Origin: Kineosporia babensis
GTDB lineage: Bacteria > Actinomycetota > Actinomycetes > Actinomycetales > Kineosporiaceae
Assembly: GCF_021129305.1 (NCBI RefSeq)
Contig: NZ_JAJOMB010000023.1
Location: 103,478-167,477, forward strand
Reading direction: 5' to 3'
DNA length: 64,000 nt
Position 1 is the stretch's first letter, and each line of letters starts with the position of its first letter. The translations under genes and the position numbers were made by a program. Positions 40,800-49,844 of this stretch are shown piece after piece. Under the pieces are notes generated by a model, which saw only the letters and a program-made list of their open reading frames with translations, was not told the origin of the DNA and ran no database searches.

Positions 40800-40808
40800 G
40801 AGCTGCGC

Positions 40809-41117
40809 ATGATTCCCGGTGAAGTGATCCCGGCCGACGGTGAGATCACCCTGAACGAGGGTGCCGAGCGCATCACGATCCGGGTGGTCAACACCGGTGA
40901 CCGGCCGGTTCAGGTGGGCTCGCACTTCCACTTCCCCTCGGCGAACGCGGCCCTGGAGTTCGACCGCGAGCTGGCCCACGGCCGGCGGCTGGACATCGCC
41001 GCCGGTACTGCGGTGCGTTTCGAGCCGGGCGTCGATCGCGAGGTCACCCTGGTGCCGATCGCGGGCTCGCGGGTGGTGCCGGGGCTGAGTCTCCCGGCTC
41101 CCGGCCCGCTCGACTGA
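40809..41117 (+). CDS. ureB: Urease subunit beta
   Basis: 102 residues. [40 protein letters not shown] and the [12 protein letters not shown] stretch are the usual UreB signature. It forms the alpha-beta-gamma trimer with UreA and UreC. AGGAG overlaps the ureA stop region as its ribosome site. The distance to ureC (145 bases) is larger than usual and is filled by a repeated hairpin. Confidence 0.98.
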   Translation: MIPGEVIPADGEITLNEGAERITIRVVNTGDRPVQVGSHFHFPSANAALEFDRELAHGRRLDIAAGTAVRFEPGVDREVTLVPIAGSRVVPGLSLPAPGPLD

Positions 41118-41129
41118 AAAGCCAACTAG

Positions 41130-41241
41130 GGACGTCGGTGACAGTCCCGCTCGAAGGCGCCACGAACGTCCGCCGGTAGTTCGGCAACCAACGGACGTCG
41201 GCGACAGTCCTGCTCCAAGGCGCCACTGGCGTCCCCTGGTT
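41130..41241 (+). repeat. Two imperfect copies of a hairpin-forming repeat between ureB and ureC
   Basis: GGACGTCGG.GACAGTCC starts at 41130 and again at 41193; the copies match over about 34 bases through AAGGCGCCAC and weakly beyond. Each begins with a small stem-loop (GGGAC...GTCCC in copy 1). The element is in the untranslated spacer of the operon. Confidence 0.75.
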
Positions 41242-41262
41242 TCAAAGGAAGGCAGATCCGGC

Positions 41263-42981
41263 TTGGACCTCTCCCGCGCCCGCTACGCCCAGCTCTACGG
41301 CCCCACCGTCGGCGACAAGGTCCGCCTGGCCGACACCGACCTGTTCATCTCCCCCACCGAGGATCTCTGCGGCGGACCTGGCCGGGCCGGTGAGGAAGCC
41401 GTGTTCGGCGGCGGCAAGGTGCTGCGCGAGTCAATGGGCCAGGGCCGGGCCACCCGCGCCCAGGGCACCCCCGACCTGATCATCACCGGCGCCCTGGTGC
41501 TGGACCACTGGGGCGTGATCAAGGCCGACGTGGGCGTGCGGGACGGCCGGATCGTGGCTCTGGGCAAGGCCGGCAACCCCGAGACCATGGACGGCGTGCA
41601 CCCCGATCTGGTGGTCGGCCCGAACACCGAGATCCTGGCCGGCAACGGCAAGATCCTGACCGCCGGCGGGATCGACTGCCACGTGCACTTCATCTGCCCG
41701 CAGATCGTGCCCGAGGCGCTCGGCAACGGCATCACCACGCTGATCGGCGGCGGCACCGGCCCGGCCGAGGGCACCAAGGCAACCACGGTCACCCCCGGAT
41801 CCTGGTACCTCGCAAGGATGCTCGAGGCGATGGACGGCCTGCCGGTCAACGTCGCACTGCTGGGCAAGGGCAACACCGTCTCGCACGAGGCGATGTGGGA
41901 GCAGCTGCGCAACGGCGCCTCGGGGTTCAAGCTGCACGAGGACTGGGGCACCACCCCGGCCGCGATCGACGCCTGCCTGACCGTCTGCGACCAGACCGGC
42001 GTACAGGCCAGCATCCACACCGACACCCTGAACGAGGCCGGCTACGTGGAGTCCACGCTGGCCGCGATCAACGGGCGGGCGATCCACAGCTACCACACCG
42101 AGGGCGCCGGGGGTGGGCACGCGCCCGACATCATCACCGTCGCCGGCTACGGCCACATCCTGCCCTCGAGCACGAACCCGACCCGGCCGCACACCGTCAA
42201 CACCCTGGCCGAGCACCTGGACATGCTGATGGTCTGCCACCATCTCTCGCCGAGCATCCCGGAGGACCTGGCGTTCGCCGAGTCCCGGATCCGGCCGAGC
42301 ACGATCGCCGCCGAGGACCTGCTGCACGACCTGGGCGCGATCTCGATGATCGGATCGGACGCACAGGCGATGGGCCGGATCGGCGAGGTCGTGCTGCGCA
42401 CCTGGCAGACCGCGCACGTGATGAAGACCCGGCGGGGTCTGCTCGCGGGCGACGTGCACGACGACAACCTGCGGGCCCGGCGCTACATCGCCAAGTACAC
42501 GATCTGCCCGGCGGTGGCGCACGGCATGGAGCAGGAGATCGGCTCGATCGAGAAGGGCAAGCTGGCCGACCTGGTGCTCTGGGACCCGGCGTTCTTCGGG
42601 GTCCGCCCGCACCTGACGATCAAGGGCGGGATGATCGCCTGGGCGCAGATGGGCGACGCCAACGCCTCGATCCCCACCCCGCAGCCGATTCTGCCTCGCC
42701 CGATGTTCGGCGCCGCTGCCCCGGTGGCCGCAGCCACCAGCGTGCATTTCGTTGCGCCGCAGGCGATTGACGACGGCCTGGCCCAGCGCCTGAACGTGGA
42801 CCGGCGTCTGGTCGCGGTCGAGAACGTGCGGCAGCGCGGCAAGGCCGACATGCCGGAGAACACCGCCACGCCCGACATCAAGGTCGATCCGGACACCTTC
42901 ACGGTGCGGATCGACGGCGACGTCTGGGAGGAACAGCCCGCGACCAAACTGCCGATGGCGCAGCGATACTTCATGTTCTGA
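41263..42981 (+). CDS. ureC: Urease subunit alpha
   Basis: 572 residues; the catalytic subunit. Nickel and active-site features are intact: HVHF (two His ligands), carbamylated Lys223 in [30 protein letters not shown] and the mobile-flap MVCHHLSP with its Cys-His pair. The start is TTG 41263, giving [27 protein letters not shown] lies 13 bases upstream, rather far. No accessory gene follows directly; ureF, ureG and ureD resume 3.2 kb downstream after an insertion of unrelated genes. Confidence 0.98.
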   Translation: MDLSRARYAQLYGPTVGDKVRLADTDLFISPTEDLCGGPGRAGEEAVFGGGKVLRESMGQGRATRAQGTPDLIITGALVLDHWGVIKADVGVRDGRIVALGKAGNPETMDGVHPDLVVGPNTEILAGNGKILTAGGIDCHVHFICPQIVPEALGNGITTLIGGGTGPAEGTKATTVTPGSWYLARMLEAMDGLPVNVALLGKGNTVSHEAMWEQLRNGASGFKLHEDWGTTPAAIDACLTVCDQTGVQASIHTDTLNEAGYVESTLAAINGRAIHSYHTEGAGGGHAPDIITVAGYGHILPSSTNPTRPHTVNTLAEHLDMLMVCHHLSPSIPEDLAFAESRIRPSTIAAEDLLHDLGAISMIGSDAQAMGRIGEVVLRTWQTAHVMKTRRGLLAGDVHDDNLRARRYIAKYTICPAVAHGMEQEIGSIEKGKLADLVLWDPAFFGVRPHLTIKGGMIAWAQMGDANASIPTPQPILPRPMFGAAAPVAAATSVHFVAPQAIDDGLAQRLNVDRRLVAVENVRQRGKADMPENTATPDIKVDPDTFTVRIDGDVWEEQPATKLPMAQRYFMF

Positions 42982-43062
42982 TCGGGTTTTCACTTTGGGA
43001 CGCGGCAACTGTCCGGTTTGGTGGGTCTTGCGGCGTGCGCAGGCGACCGTACGGCGAAATAG

Positions 43063-43081
43063 TTAGGTGAGGCTTACCTTC
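43063..43081. promoter_or_regulatory. IdeR/DtxR iron box
   Basis: TTAGGTGAGGCTTACCTTC matches the 19-bp consensus TTAGGTTAGGCTAACCTAA at 15 of 19 positions. It covers the -35 region of the following binding-protein gene, so iron-replete repression is expected. Confidence 0.85.
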
Positions 43082-43088
43082 GGTCTGC

Positions 43089-43094
43089 TACCTT
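43089..43094 (+). promoter_or_regulatory. -10 element of the iron-regulated binding-protein gene
   Basis: TACCTT, seven bases, then ATG 43102; immediately downstream of the iron box. Confidence 0.4.
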
Positions 43095-43101
43095 CCGCGT
43101 C

Positions 43102-44199
43102 ATGACCACGCAACGCCGTCCGCCCTTCGCGCGTAGCTCCGCCGAGTTCACCCGGCGCTCAGCCCTGCTCGCCGGCGCCTCGGTGCTCGGCGGGGCGGCC
43201 CTGGCGGCCTGCGCTTCCGCGTCCTCGGGCGCTGCGGGTTCTTCAGGCTCCTCGAGCCCTTCCGGATCATCCGGTTCCGCCGGCCGGTTCCCGCTCACCG
43301 TGGAGCACCGCTTCGGCACCACCGAGGTCCCGGCCAAGCCCGAGCGGGTCGTCATCGTCGGCCTGTCCGAGCAGGACATCGTGCTGGCCCTGGGCGTGAC
43401 CCCGATCGCCGTCACCGACTGGTACGGCGACCAGCCCTACGCGGTCTGGCCCTGGGCCCAGGACCTGCTCGGCGACGCCGAGCCGACCGTGCTCAGCACC
43501 GCCGACGGCTTCGAGTTCGAGAAGGTGGCCGCGCTGCAGCCGGACCTCATCATCGGCACCAACTCGGGCATGAAAGAGGCCGACTTCGAGAAGTTCTCGG
43601 CCTTCGCCCCGACCGTTGCGGGAGTCAAGGGCGGCACCGACTACTTCTCCCCCTGGGAGGACCAGACGCTGCTGGTGGCCCAGGCGCTCGGCCTGGAAGC
43701 GGAGGGCCAGAAGCTGATTCAGGACGTGAAGGACGGCTACGCCCAGGCGGCTTCGGCCAATCCGGAGTTCGCCGGGAAGGTGGCCACCTTCAGCCAGAAC
43801 GGTTTCTACGACGGGCTGATCTACGTCTACCCGGCCGACCTGGGCACCGACTTCCTGTCACTGCTCGGCTTCACCGTCAACCCGGACCTGGCCGCCCTGG
43901 CCAAACCCGGCGAGCAGGCGGCGATCTCGTCCGAGCGACTGGACGTGATCGACACCGACGTGCTGGTCATCGCGGCGGAAAAGGCCTCGGACATCGATGC
44001 GTTGGAGAAGGTGCCCACCTACACCGCGCTGGACGTGGTGAAGGAGCAGCGCACGGTGTACACCGACCCGGTTCTGTCCGGCGCGATGTACTTCGTCACC
44101 CCGCCGAGCCTGCAGTACGTGCTGGAGCATCTCACCCCGGCCCTGAAGAACGCGGTCGCCGGTGCCTCCCCGGCGGAGATCACCGGCGCCGCGTCCTAG
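43102..44199 (+). CDS. Iron-siderophore ABC transporter substrate-binding lipoprotein (FecB/FepB-like)
   Basis: 365 residues. A Tat-like N-terminus with FTRRSALLAGASVLGGAALAAC ends in a lipobox cysteine, then a Ser/Gly linker and the helical-backbone binding fold: HRFGTTEVPAKPERVVIVGLSEQD, ALGVTPIAVTDWYGDQP and VAALQPDLIIGTNSG. Such proteins capture ferric siderophores on the cell surface. The IdeR box in its promoter supports this. Permease and ATPase genes are not adjacent, so it is an orphan that must use a transporter coded elsewhere. It interrupts the urease cluster. Confidence 0.9.
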   Translation: MTTQRRPPFARSSAEFTRRSALLAGASVLGGAALAACASASSGAAGSSGSSSPSGSSGSAGRFPLTVEHRFGTTEVPAKPERVVIVGLSEQDIVLALGVTPIAVTDWYGDQPYAVWPWAQDLLGDAEPTVLSTADGFEFEKVAALQPDLIIGTNSGMKEADFEKFSAFAPTVAGVKGGTDYFSPWEDQTLLVAQALGLEAEGQKLIQDVKDGYAQAASANPEFAGKVATFSQNGFYDGLIYVYPADLGTDFLSLLGFTVNPDLAALAKPGEQAAISSERLDVIDTDVLVIAAEKASDIDALEKVPTYTALDVVKEQRTVYTDPVLSGAMYFVTPPSLQYVLEHLTPALKNAVAGASPAEITGAAS

Positions 44200-44201
44200 C
44201 T

Positions 44202-44876
44202 CTAGAGCTCGCTCTCGTTGCGGGCGGTGCGCGAGACCGATCCCTGAGTGGTGCTGGTCGAGGTGAACTTGGCGCGCCAGGCGCGCTTACCGATCTTCAG
44301 CCGGGTCACGAAGATGCCCTTTTTGTTGGTGGTCAGCATCCGGTGCGTCACCCAGCCGTCCTTGGTCCACCGCTGCAGTTCCACCCGGGCGCCGGGCAGG
44401 AAGCTGCGCCCACCCTTGGGCCCGAGGTTGAACCGCTGCACCGAGCCGCCGACGAACCGGTAGGGGTGCTTGTGCGTGACCAGCAGGGTCAGCAGGCTGC
44501 CGCGGCGGAGCCGGAAGTTGCTGGCGCAGCTCTCGGTACCCCGGCTGACCGTGGCCTGATGCAGCCCGGCGTCCGAGTTCGCGAAGTCCTTGGGGTAGAA
44601 CGTCTTGACCCGGCGGCCGGGCGCGGCGTCGACATTGGCGTCGGGAATCCGCACGTTCCAGTCGGTGGCCTCCGGCACGCTGAATTTCAGGGACTTGGGC
44701 CGGCCCTTGAGCACCACCGAGCGCGGCGTGAAGTTGCAGTCGGCTGCGGCCGTGGTGACGTCCGCAGCGCCGGACTCGACGACTTCCGGCGGGACCGCGA
44801 GCGCTGTGGTCGATGTCAGTGGAGTGAGGACCAGCCCGGCGACGATCACCGAGACTCCCCCGAGTCTTCTCAGCAT
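44202..44876 (-). CDS. Secreted hypothetical protein
   Basis: 224 residues. Signal peptide (MLRRLGGVSVIVAGLVLTPL...ALAV) and a basic mature region containing CNFTPRSVVLKGRPKSLKF and a later ...GTESCASNF, so one disulfide is likely. The C-terminal half (GARVELQRWTKDGWVTHRML, TTNKKGIFVTRLKIGKRAWRAKF) resembles repeats seen in actinobacterial surface proteins that carry bacterial Ig-like or elastin-like strands, typically rubbing against cell wall or polymer; no named family is claimed. Convergent with the binding-protein gene, with only two bases between the stop codons. Confidence 0.75.
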   Translation of the reverse strand: MLRRLGGVSVIVAGLVLTPLTSTTALAVPPEVVESGAADVTTAAADCNFTPRSVVLKGRPKSLKFSVPEATDWNVRIPDANVDAAPGRRVKTFYPKDFANSDAGLHQATVSRGTESCASNFRLRRGSLLTLLVTHKHPYRFVGGSVQRFNLGPKGGRSFLPGARVELQRWTKDGWVTHRMLTTNKKGIFVTRLKIGKRAWRAKFTSTSTTQGSVSRTARNESEL

Positions 44877-44961
44877 GCCTGTGACGGTAGGCGGCTACCG
44901 TCACGTCAGACACAGCCGTCACCCAGCTTTGGCCCGAACATCCTAGGGCGCAACCGGCCTG

Positions 44962-46122
44962 TCAGGTTTTCGGACCAGCGATCAGCCGGGCCAGAAGCGG
45001 TGCACAGAAGAGCATTACGAACAACCGGGCGATCTGGACCATGAGCACGAAGGTGACGTCGGCGCCGCTGCCCACCGCGGTGGCCAGGACGGCGTAGAGG
45101 CCGCCGGGGGTGGTGGCCAGGTAGCCGTCCAGCATGCTCTGCCCGGTTACGTCGGCCAGCACCACGCCGAGCCCGGCGCTGGCCACGATCAGCGCGACGA
45201 TGGTGAGCGTGGCCAGTGGCAGCAGGGCCAGGACGGCCTTCAGGCTCTCGCGGGTGAACCGCAGGCCCACCTGCAGGCCGATCAGGGCGAAACCGACGCT
45301 CTGCAGCCAGGACGGCACATCCGCCCCGAACCCGGTGGCGGCCAGTACTGCGGCCACCGCCATCGGAAAGATCAGTGCTCCCGCCGGGATCCTGATCGAC
45401 CGGGCCAGGGCCAGCCCGATCACCAGTGAGAATGCCGTCACCGCGAGGCCGGCCAGGATCGGGCCGAGGTCCCCGGGGCCGACCATGAACGGCCCGATCA
45501 TCGTGACCTCGTCCGGGTCGAAGATCTCGATCCCGTAGGTGACCGCCGAGCCCTCGCCCGGGCCGAAGATCGTCTGAGCCACCAGCGGCATCCCGAGCAT
45601 GATGATCAGCACCCGCAGGTACTGCACCACCGCCACCACCCGGTCGTCCGCCCCCAGGTCCCGGGAGATCGCCACCACTCCCGAGGCGCCACCGGCAATC
45701 ATCGCGAAAACCCCGGTGGCCCGGGAAACCCCCGGCCGCAGCGAGAGCAGGTACCCGGCCACCACGCTGATCAGCAGGGTGGCCAGGCAGGCCAGGAGCA
45801 CCGGAAGCCAGTCCTGCCGCATCGCCGTGAGTGTGCCCGGATTGAGCGCCGCCCCGATCGCCGCCCCCAGCACCGCCTGCGCGAAAGTCAGCGAGGGCCC
45901 GGGCAGCTCAGGCACCCGCGGCGCCACCAGGGCGTACAGCAGCCCGGCGGCCAGCGAGCCGAACAGGGCCGGCGAAGGCAACCCGGCCCACCACAGCAGC
46001 AGCGAGAACACGCCGGTCAGGACGAGCAGAATCAGCCAGGGCCAAGGACCTCGAGCCCGATCTTCATGGTCATCAGGAACTTCGGGCACATCGGTCAGCG
46101 TAGGACCCGCCCGACGATCCAC
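44962..46122 (-). CDS. AbrB-family membrane protein (putative ammonia-monooxygenase-like transporter)
   Basis: 386 residues with about ten hydrophobic helices in two similar halves, each with a Gly-rich LPSPALFGSLAAGLLYALVA or IPAGALIFPMAVAAVLAA stretch, as in the AbrB (PF05145) duplication family often misnamed ammonia monooxygenase. Transport activity is presumed but the substrate is unknown. The GTG start at 46122 has GGAG directly against it, so a later start such as GTG 46089 is possible. It sits on the opposite strand between the two urease gene blocks. Confidence 0.85.
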   Translation of the reverse strand: MDRRAGPTLTDVPEVPDDHEDRARGPWPWLILLVLTGVFSLLLWWAGLPSPALFGSLAAGLLYALVAPRVPELPGPSLTFAQAVLGAAIGAALNPGTLTAMRQDWLPVLLACLATLLISVVAGYLLSLRPGVSRATGVFAMIAGGASGVVAISRDLGADDRVVAVVQYLRVLIIMLGMPLVAQTIFGPGEGSAVTYGIEIFDPDEVTMIGPFMVGPGDLGPILAGLAVTAFSLVIGLALARSIRIPAGALIFPMAVAAVLAATGFGADVPSWLQSVGFALIGLQVGLRFTRESLKAVLALLPLATLTIVALIVASAGLGVVLADVTGQSMLDGYLATTPGGLYAVLATAVGSGADVTFVLMVQIARLFVMLFCAPLLARLIAGPKT

Positions 46123-46213
46123 TCCTCAGGGGCCTCCGCAGGACGCCGGCCGGCCGATCGGCGACCCGGACACACCGCCGGCCGAAACGACATTGTCTGT
46201 AACACGGGCGATC

Positions 46214-46219
46214 TAGGCT
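46214..46219 (+). promoter_or_regulatory. -10 element of ureF, leaderless type
   Basis: TAGGCT, six bases (GGTGCG), then GTG 46226; gives the downstream ureFGD block its own promoter. Confidence 0.5.
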
Positions 46220-46225
46220 GGTGCG

Positions 46226-47110
46226 GTGCTCGTCCCCGGAATCGCCTCGCTCCTGGCCCTGGCCGATCAGCGGCTGCCCAGCGGTGGTCACGTGCACTCC
46301 GGCGGGATCGAGCAGGCGATCACCGAGGGCCTGGTCACCGAAGTAGCCGGCCTGGAGCGTTTCCTGGAGCGCCGGCTGCGCACCACCGGGCTGGTCACTG
46401 CTGGTCTGGCCGCCGCTGCGACGGTGCTCAGCGCCTCGCCTCAGGCTCCCGCCCACCTGGCCCAGCTCGACGCCGAGGCCGACGCTCGCACCCCCTCACC
46501 GGCCCAGCGCATCGCCTCCCGCGCCCAGGGCCGAGGTCTGCTACGTACCGCAAAGGCTGCCTGGGCCGCCCCCTCCACCACGCTGAGCTGGACCGATCTC
46601 GGTGCCCGGCCGCACCACCCGGTCGTGCTCGGCTGCGCCTGCGCCGCCGGCGGGGTCTCGGCCCAGGGGGCCGCCCTGGCCGCCGCCTACCTCTCGGTCA
46701 GCGCGCCCTCCACTGCCGCCCAGCGCCTGCTTGCCCTGGACCCGGTCTCGGTCGCCGCGGTCACGGTCAGGCTGGGCCCGGCCATCGAACAGATCGCGGC
46801 TGCGGCCCTGCTCAGCTGGGGTTCGCCAGATTCCGGTCAACCCGAAAGCCACCCCGGAACGAACCGAACGAAAACCGCCGAAGCCGGCCACAACATTCCG
46901 GCCCACACCCCACCCGGCCCGCCCATCGGGGCCACCCCGCCCCAGCAACTCGACCTCACGAAAGCCGACCCCGCCGCCGTGTCCACCGGGCCCGACCAAG
47001 GTGCGGCCGACGTTCTCGATCTTGCTCTTCTGCCCGACGATTCCGACCCCCTGCTGGATCTGCTGGCCGAGCGCCACGCCGCCCGAGAGGAGCGCCTCTT
47101 TGCGTCCTGA
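46226..47110 (+). CDS. ureF: Urease accessory protein UreF with extended C-terminus
   Basis: 294 residues, about 70 more than typical UreF. The core (1-205) has [55 protein letters not shown] and the [20 protein letters not shown] helix. UreF, UreG and UreD form the complex that loads nickel into urease. Residues about 206-294 are a Pro/Thr-rich disordered insertion followed by a short conserved-looking [21 protein letters not shown] helix, which in normal UreF is close to the core. The gene overlaps ureG by 11 bases. Confidence 0.93.
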   Translation: MLVPGIASLLALADQRLPSGGHVHSGGIEQAITEGLVTEVAGLERFLERRLRTTGLVTAGLAAAATVLSASPQAPAHLAQLDAEADARTPSPAQRIASRAQGRGLLRTAKAAWAAPSTTLSWTDLGARPHHPVVLGCACAAGGVSAQGAALAAAYLSVSAPSTAAQRLLALDPVSVAAVTVRLGPAIEQIAAAALLSWGSPDSGQPESHPGTNRTKTAEAGHNIPAHTPPGPPIGATPPQQLDLTKADPAAVSTGPDQGAADVLDLALLPDDSDPLLDLLAERHAAREERLFAS

Positions 47111-47858
47111 CCTTTACCTCACCGATTCCGCCCACGGCGGCGCCCGGCTCGGCGTACCCCGTCCGGCCGCGCTACCCCACGAACTGCCGGGCGAGGATCC
47201 GCACGAGCATCTGTCCGGGCCGGGCCGCCTCTCCGGGGCGAACGGACCGCTGCGGGTGGGCATCGGCGGGCCGGTCGGCTCAGGCAAGACCGCGCTGGTG
47301 GCGGCGCTGTGCCGGGTGCTGGGCGAGCGGCTGCAGCTGGGGGTGGTGACGAACGACATCTACACCACCGAGGATGCCGACTTCCTGCGGCGGAACGCGG
47401 TGCTGCCGGACGAGCGGATCGTGGCGGTGCAGACCGGTTGCTGCCCGCACACCGCCATTCGCGACGACATCACCGCCAACCTGGACGCGATCGACGACCT
47501 GGTGGAGCGGCTGGAACCGCTGGACCTGGTGCTGGTCGAGTCGGGCGGCGACAACCTGACCGCCTCGTTCAGCAAGGGCCTGGTGGACGTGCAGATCTTC
47601 GTGGTCGACGTGGCCGGGGGCGACAAGGTGCCGCGCAAGGGCGGGCCGGGGGTGACCACGGCCGATCTGCTGGTGATCAACAAGACCGATCTGGCCCCGC
47701 TGGTCGGCGCCGACCTGGAGGTGATGGCCGGGGACGCGCACAAGGTCCGGGGGTCGCAGCCGGTGGTGCTGCAGTCGCTGCGCGAGGACCCGCGGGCGAG
47801 TGCGGTGGCGGACTGGGTGCTGGCTCAGCTGGACCGTACGGCGGCGGTCAGCGCCTAA
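47100..47858 (+). CDS. ureG: Urease accessory GTPase UreG
   Basis: 252 residues from TTG 47100, chosen because GAGAGGAG (47085-47092) precedes it by seven bases and overlaps ureF, implying coupling. GTPase motifs: P-loop GGPVGSGKT (about 56-64), [14 protein letters not shown], the nickel Cys-Pro-His motif in [25 protein letters not shown] and the NKTD guanine site. An N-terminal extension of about 50 residues contains four His and several acidic residues; in actinobacterial UreG such segments may bind nickel and could partly replace the absent UreE. Followed by ureD with no gap. Confidence 0.95.
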   Translation: MRPDLYLTDSAHGGARLGVPRPAALPHELPGEDPHEHLSGPGRLSGANGPLRVGIGGPVGSGKTALVAALCRVLGERLQLGVVTNDIYTTEDADFLRRNAVLPDERIVAVQTGCCPHTAIRDDITANLDAIDDLVERLEPLDLVLVESGGDNLTASFSKGLVDVQIFVVDVAGGDKVPRKGGPGVTTADLLVINKTDLAPLVGADLEVMAGDAHKVRGSQPVVLQSLREDPRASAVADWVLAQLDRTAAVSA

Positions 47859-48569
47859 GTGGATTCGCGGATCGAGATCGTCGCGGTTGCTCGTGACGGG
47901 CGAACGGTTGTCCAGAGCATCCGGGGCGGTGGGCATTTCGCGGCGCGGCAGACCGGCCAGGGCGTGGTGCATCTGGTCGGCACGGCGGCCGGGCCACTGG
48001 GCGGAGACCGGGCGGTGGTGGATGTTCACGTGCAGCCCGGGGCCCGTCTGAAGGTGCGCAGCGCGGGCGCGACGATCATTCAGCCCGGTCGGCTGCGCCC
48101 GGATTCGGTGATGGAACTGAACCTGCGGGTGGACGAGGGCAGCTGGCTGGATCTGGCCACCGAGCCGACCGTGGTGTGTCAGGGTGCGCAGCACGAGAAC
48201 CGCACCACGCTGAGCCTGACCGGCGACGGGCAGGCCCGGCTGATGGAGCAGGTGCTGCTCGGGCGGGCCTACGAAGGGCCGGGCGCGTGGGCGGGGCGCA
48301 CGGTGATCACCCGCGACGGCTCGCCGGTGCTCCGGCACACCCTGCGTTCTGCGGTGGTGGCGGTCGGCGGGACCCGGGTGATCTCGACTTTGGTGCGCAC
48401 CGATCTGCCCGCGGCCCGGGCCGACACGCGCGGTGATGCCGTGGCCCTGCCGCTGAGCGCGGGTGGCCTGCTGGTCACCGCCACCGGCCGGGACCTCTTA
48501 CCGGTCCAGGCCGATCTGGGCAGTCTCGAGGCCGAACCCGAGACGGTCGAGCCCGAGACGGTTCAGTAA
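47859..48569 (+). CDS. ureD: Urease accessory protein UreD
   Basis: 236 residues from GTG 47859, directly after the ureG TAA. Family features: SIRGGGHFAARQTGQGVVHLVGTAAGPLGGD, the HVQPGARLKVRSAGATIIQPGR segment and EPTVVCQGAQHENRTTLSL. UreD (UreH) is the scaffold that binds apo-urease and passes nickel from UreG. Last gene of the urease block; its end overlaps the convergent GH16-like gene by 7 bases. ureE is missing from this cluster, as in many actinobacteria. Confidence 0.93.
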   Translation: MDSRIEIVAVARDGRTVVQSIRGGGHFAARQTGQGVVHLVGTAAGPLGGDRAVVDVHVQPGARLKVRSAGATIIQPGRLRPDSVMELNLRVDEGSWLDLATEPTVVCQGAQHENRTTLSLTGDGQARLMEQVLLGRAYEGPGAWAGRTVITRDGSPVLRHTLRSAVVAVGGTRVISTLVRTDLPAARADTRGDAVALPLSAGGLLVTATGRDLLPVQADLGSLEAEPETVEPETVQ

Positions 48570-49651
48570 GGCCGGGAGTAGGAAGTCTCCGAGGGCGGGG
48601 GCGTCTTCTTCGGCTTGCGCCGGCCCGGGTAGCTGAGGATCGCCACGGCCGAGGCGACCATCACGCTGCCGCCGATCAGCCAGGGCCAGATGCCGCCGGT
48701 GAGCTTGCCGCCGCTCGAGGTGTTCTCGGCCGGGATCGGCGTGGCCGAGGCGGTCTCGCTCGGCGTGGCCCCGGAGGACGCAGTGGCCTCGGGGGTCGGG
48801 GTCGCGACCGCGGTGTCGGTGCCCACGGTCAGGGTCTCGCCGGGCTCCGGCTGCACCTTGGTGTACTCGTAGATCTTCATCGAGTCGATCTCGAAGTTCT
48901 TCGGCAGCTTGGAGCTCTTGTCCGGCTTCCCGCTGAGCGAGTCACCGGTGGTGGTGGCCATGCTGAGCCAGCGCGAGCCCTTGTAGGCGTTGTCCGACCA
49001 GAAGATCTCCTCACCGTCCAGCCGGACCAGCAGGTGCTTGGGCGCCCACTCGATCGTGTAGGTGTGGAACTTCTTGGCGAAGTCCTGCTCGGAGTGCGCC
49101 TGCTCGGAGTTCTTGCCGTAGCCGTTGCTGACGTAGGCGGTGGCGGTGTCCGGGGCGAGCAGCTCCAGGCTGGTGATCGCGTTGGCGCTGTTGTCCTTGG
49201 TCGGCGACAGGGTGATGTAGCTGTTGATCCCCTGGCCCGCCGGCACCTTGGCCTTGACCTCGAACTTGCCGTAGGTCTGGGGCCAGTTCCAGCAGCCCAT
49301 CCCGCCGGTGGTGTAGTCCTGCTTGTCGGTCTTCTTCTTCTCGACCTTCAGCCGGAGGATGCCGTCCTTCATCGTGGCGTTGTCCTCGGACCAGGCGCTG
49401 CTGCCGGCCGCGTACTTGCCGGAGTAGCGCACACAGCCCTCGGGCAGGCTGGAGCCGTTGAAGTTGACCTCGCTGCGCAGCTTCCAGCTGGGCTTCTTCT
49501 TGGCCGCCTTCTTCTTGGGCGTCTCGGTGGCGCTGGCCGAAGGCTCGGCCTCGGGCGTGGTGGTGGCGACGGCGGCCTGTGATCCACCCAACACAGCGAC
49601 GGCGGCAAGACCTGCCGCGGCCAAGGAGCGCTTGTACCGGGTCGGCCTCAT
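48563..49651 (-). CDS. Membrane-anchored GH16-like protein with degenerate active site
   Basis: 362 residues. Signal peptide (1-29), a Lys/Ala-rich linker, a concanavalin-like GH16 domain (about 58-265: DGILRLKVEKKK, QTYGKFEVKAKVPAGQGINSYITLSP, FHTYTIEWAPKHLLVRLDGEEIFW), a Thr/Ala/Pro stalk and a C-terminal helix (about 318-342) followed by RRKPKK, so it is displayed on the outer cell surface. The GH16 catalytic motif ExDxxE is replaced by AITSLE (158-163): the nucleophile and central Asp are gone and only one Glu remains. It is probably a binding protein rather than an active glucanase. Confidence 0.8.
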   Translation of the reverse strand: MRPTRYKRSLAAAGLAAVAVLGGSQAAVATTTPEAEPSASATETPKKKAAKKKPSWKLRSEVNFNGSSLPEGCVRYSGKYAAGSSAWSEDNATMKDGILRLKVEKKKTDKQDYTTGGMGCWNWPQTYGKFEVKAKVPAGQGINSYITLSPTKDNSANAITSLELLAPDTATAYVSNGYGKNSEQAHSEQDFAKKFHTYTIEWAPKHLLVRLDGEEIFWSDNAYKGSRWLSMATTTGDSLSGKPDKSSKLPKNFEIDSMKIYEYTKVQPEPGETLTVGTDTAVATPTPEATASSGATPSETASATPIPAENTSSGGKLTGGIWPWLIGGSVMVASAVAILSYPGRRKPKKTPPPSETSYSRPY

Positions 49652-49844
49652 GCCTGCCTCTCGTCATCAGATCCGGCGAGTTCGTGCGTCGACGTACCTT
49701 ACGCGCCATTCCTGAGACCGGGTGAACCGCCGGTCGGGTGACGTCCGCCTGGGTGACAGCGCAGGGGCGCTGACCAGGTACATCACCCTCCTGCCGATGC
49801 AGGCGTGAGGCAAGGAGAGACGGTCGGCCAGGGAGGGCGCGCGG

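Noticed and set aside
41431..43008. 525-codon open frame on the minus strand across ureC
   Set aside because: Antisense of a perfectly conserved urease alpha gene.
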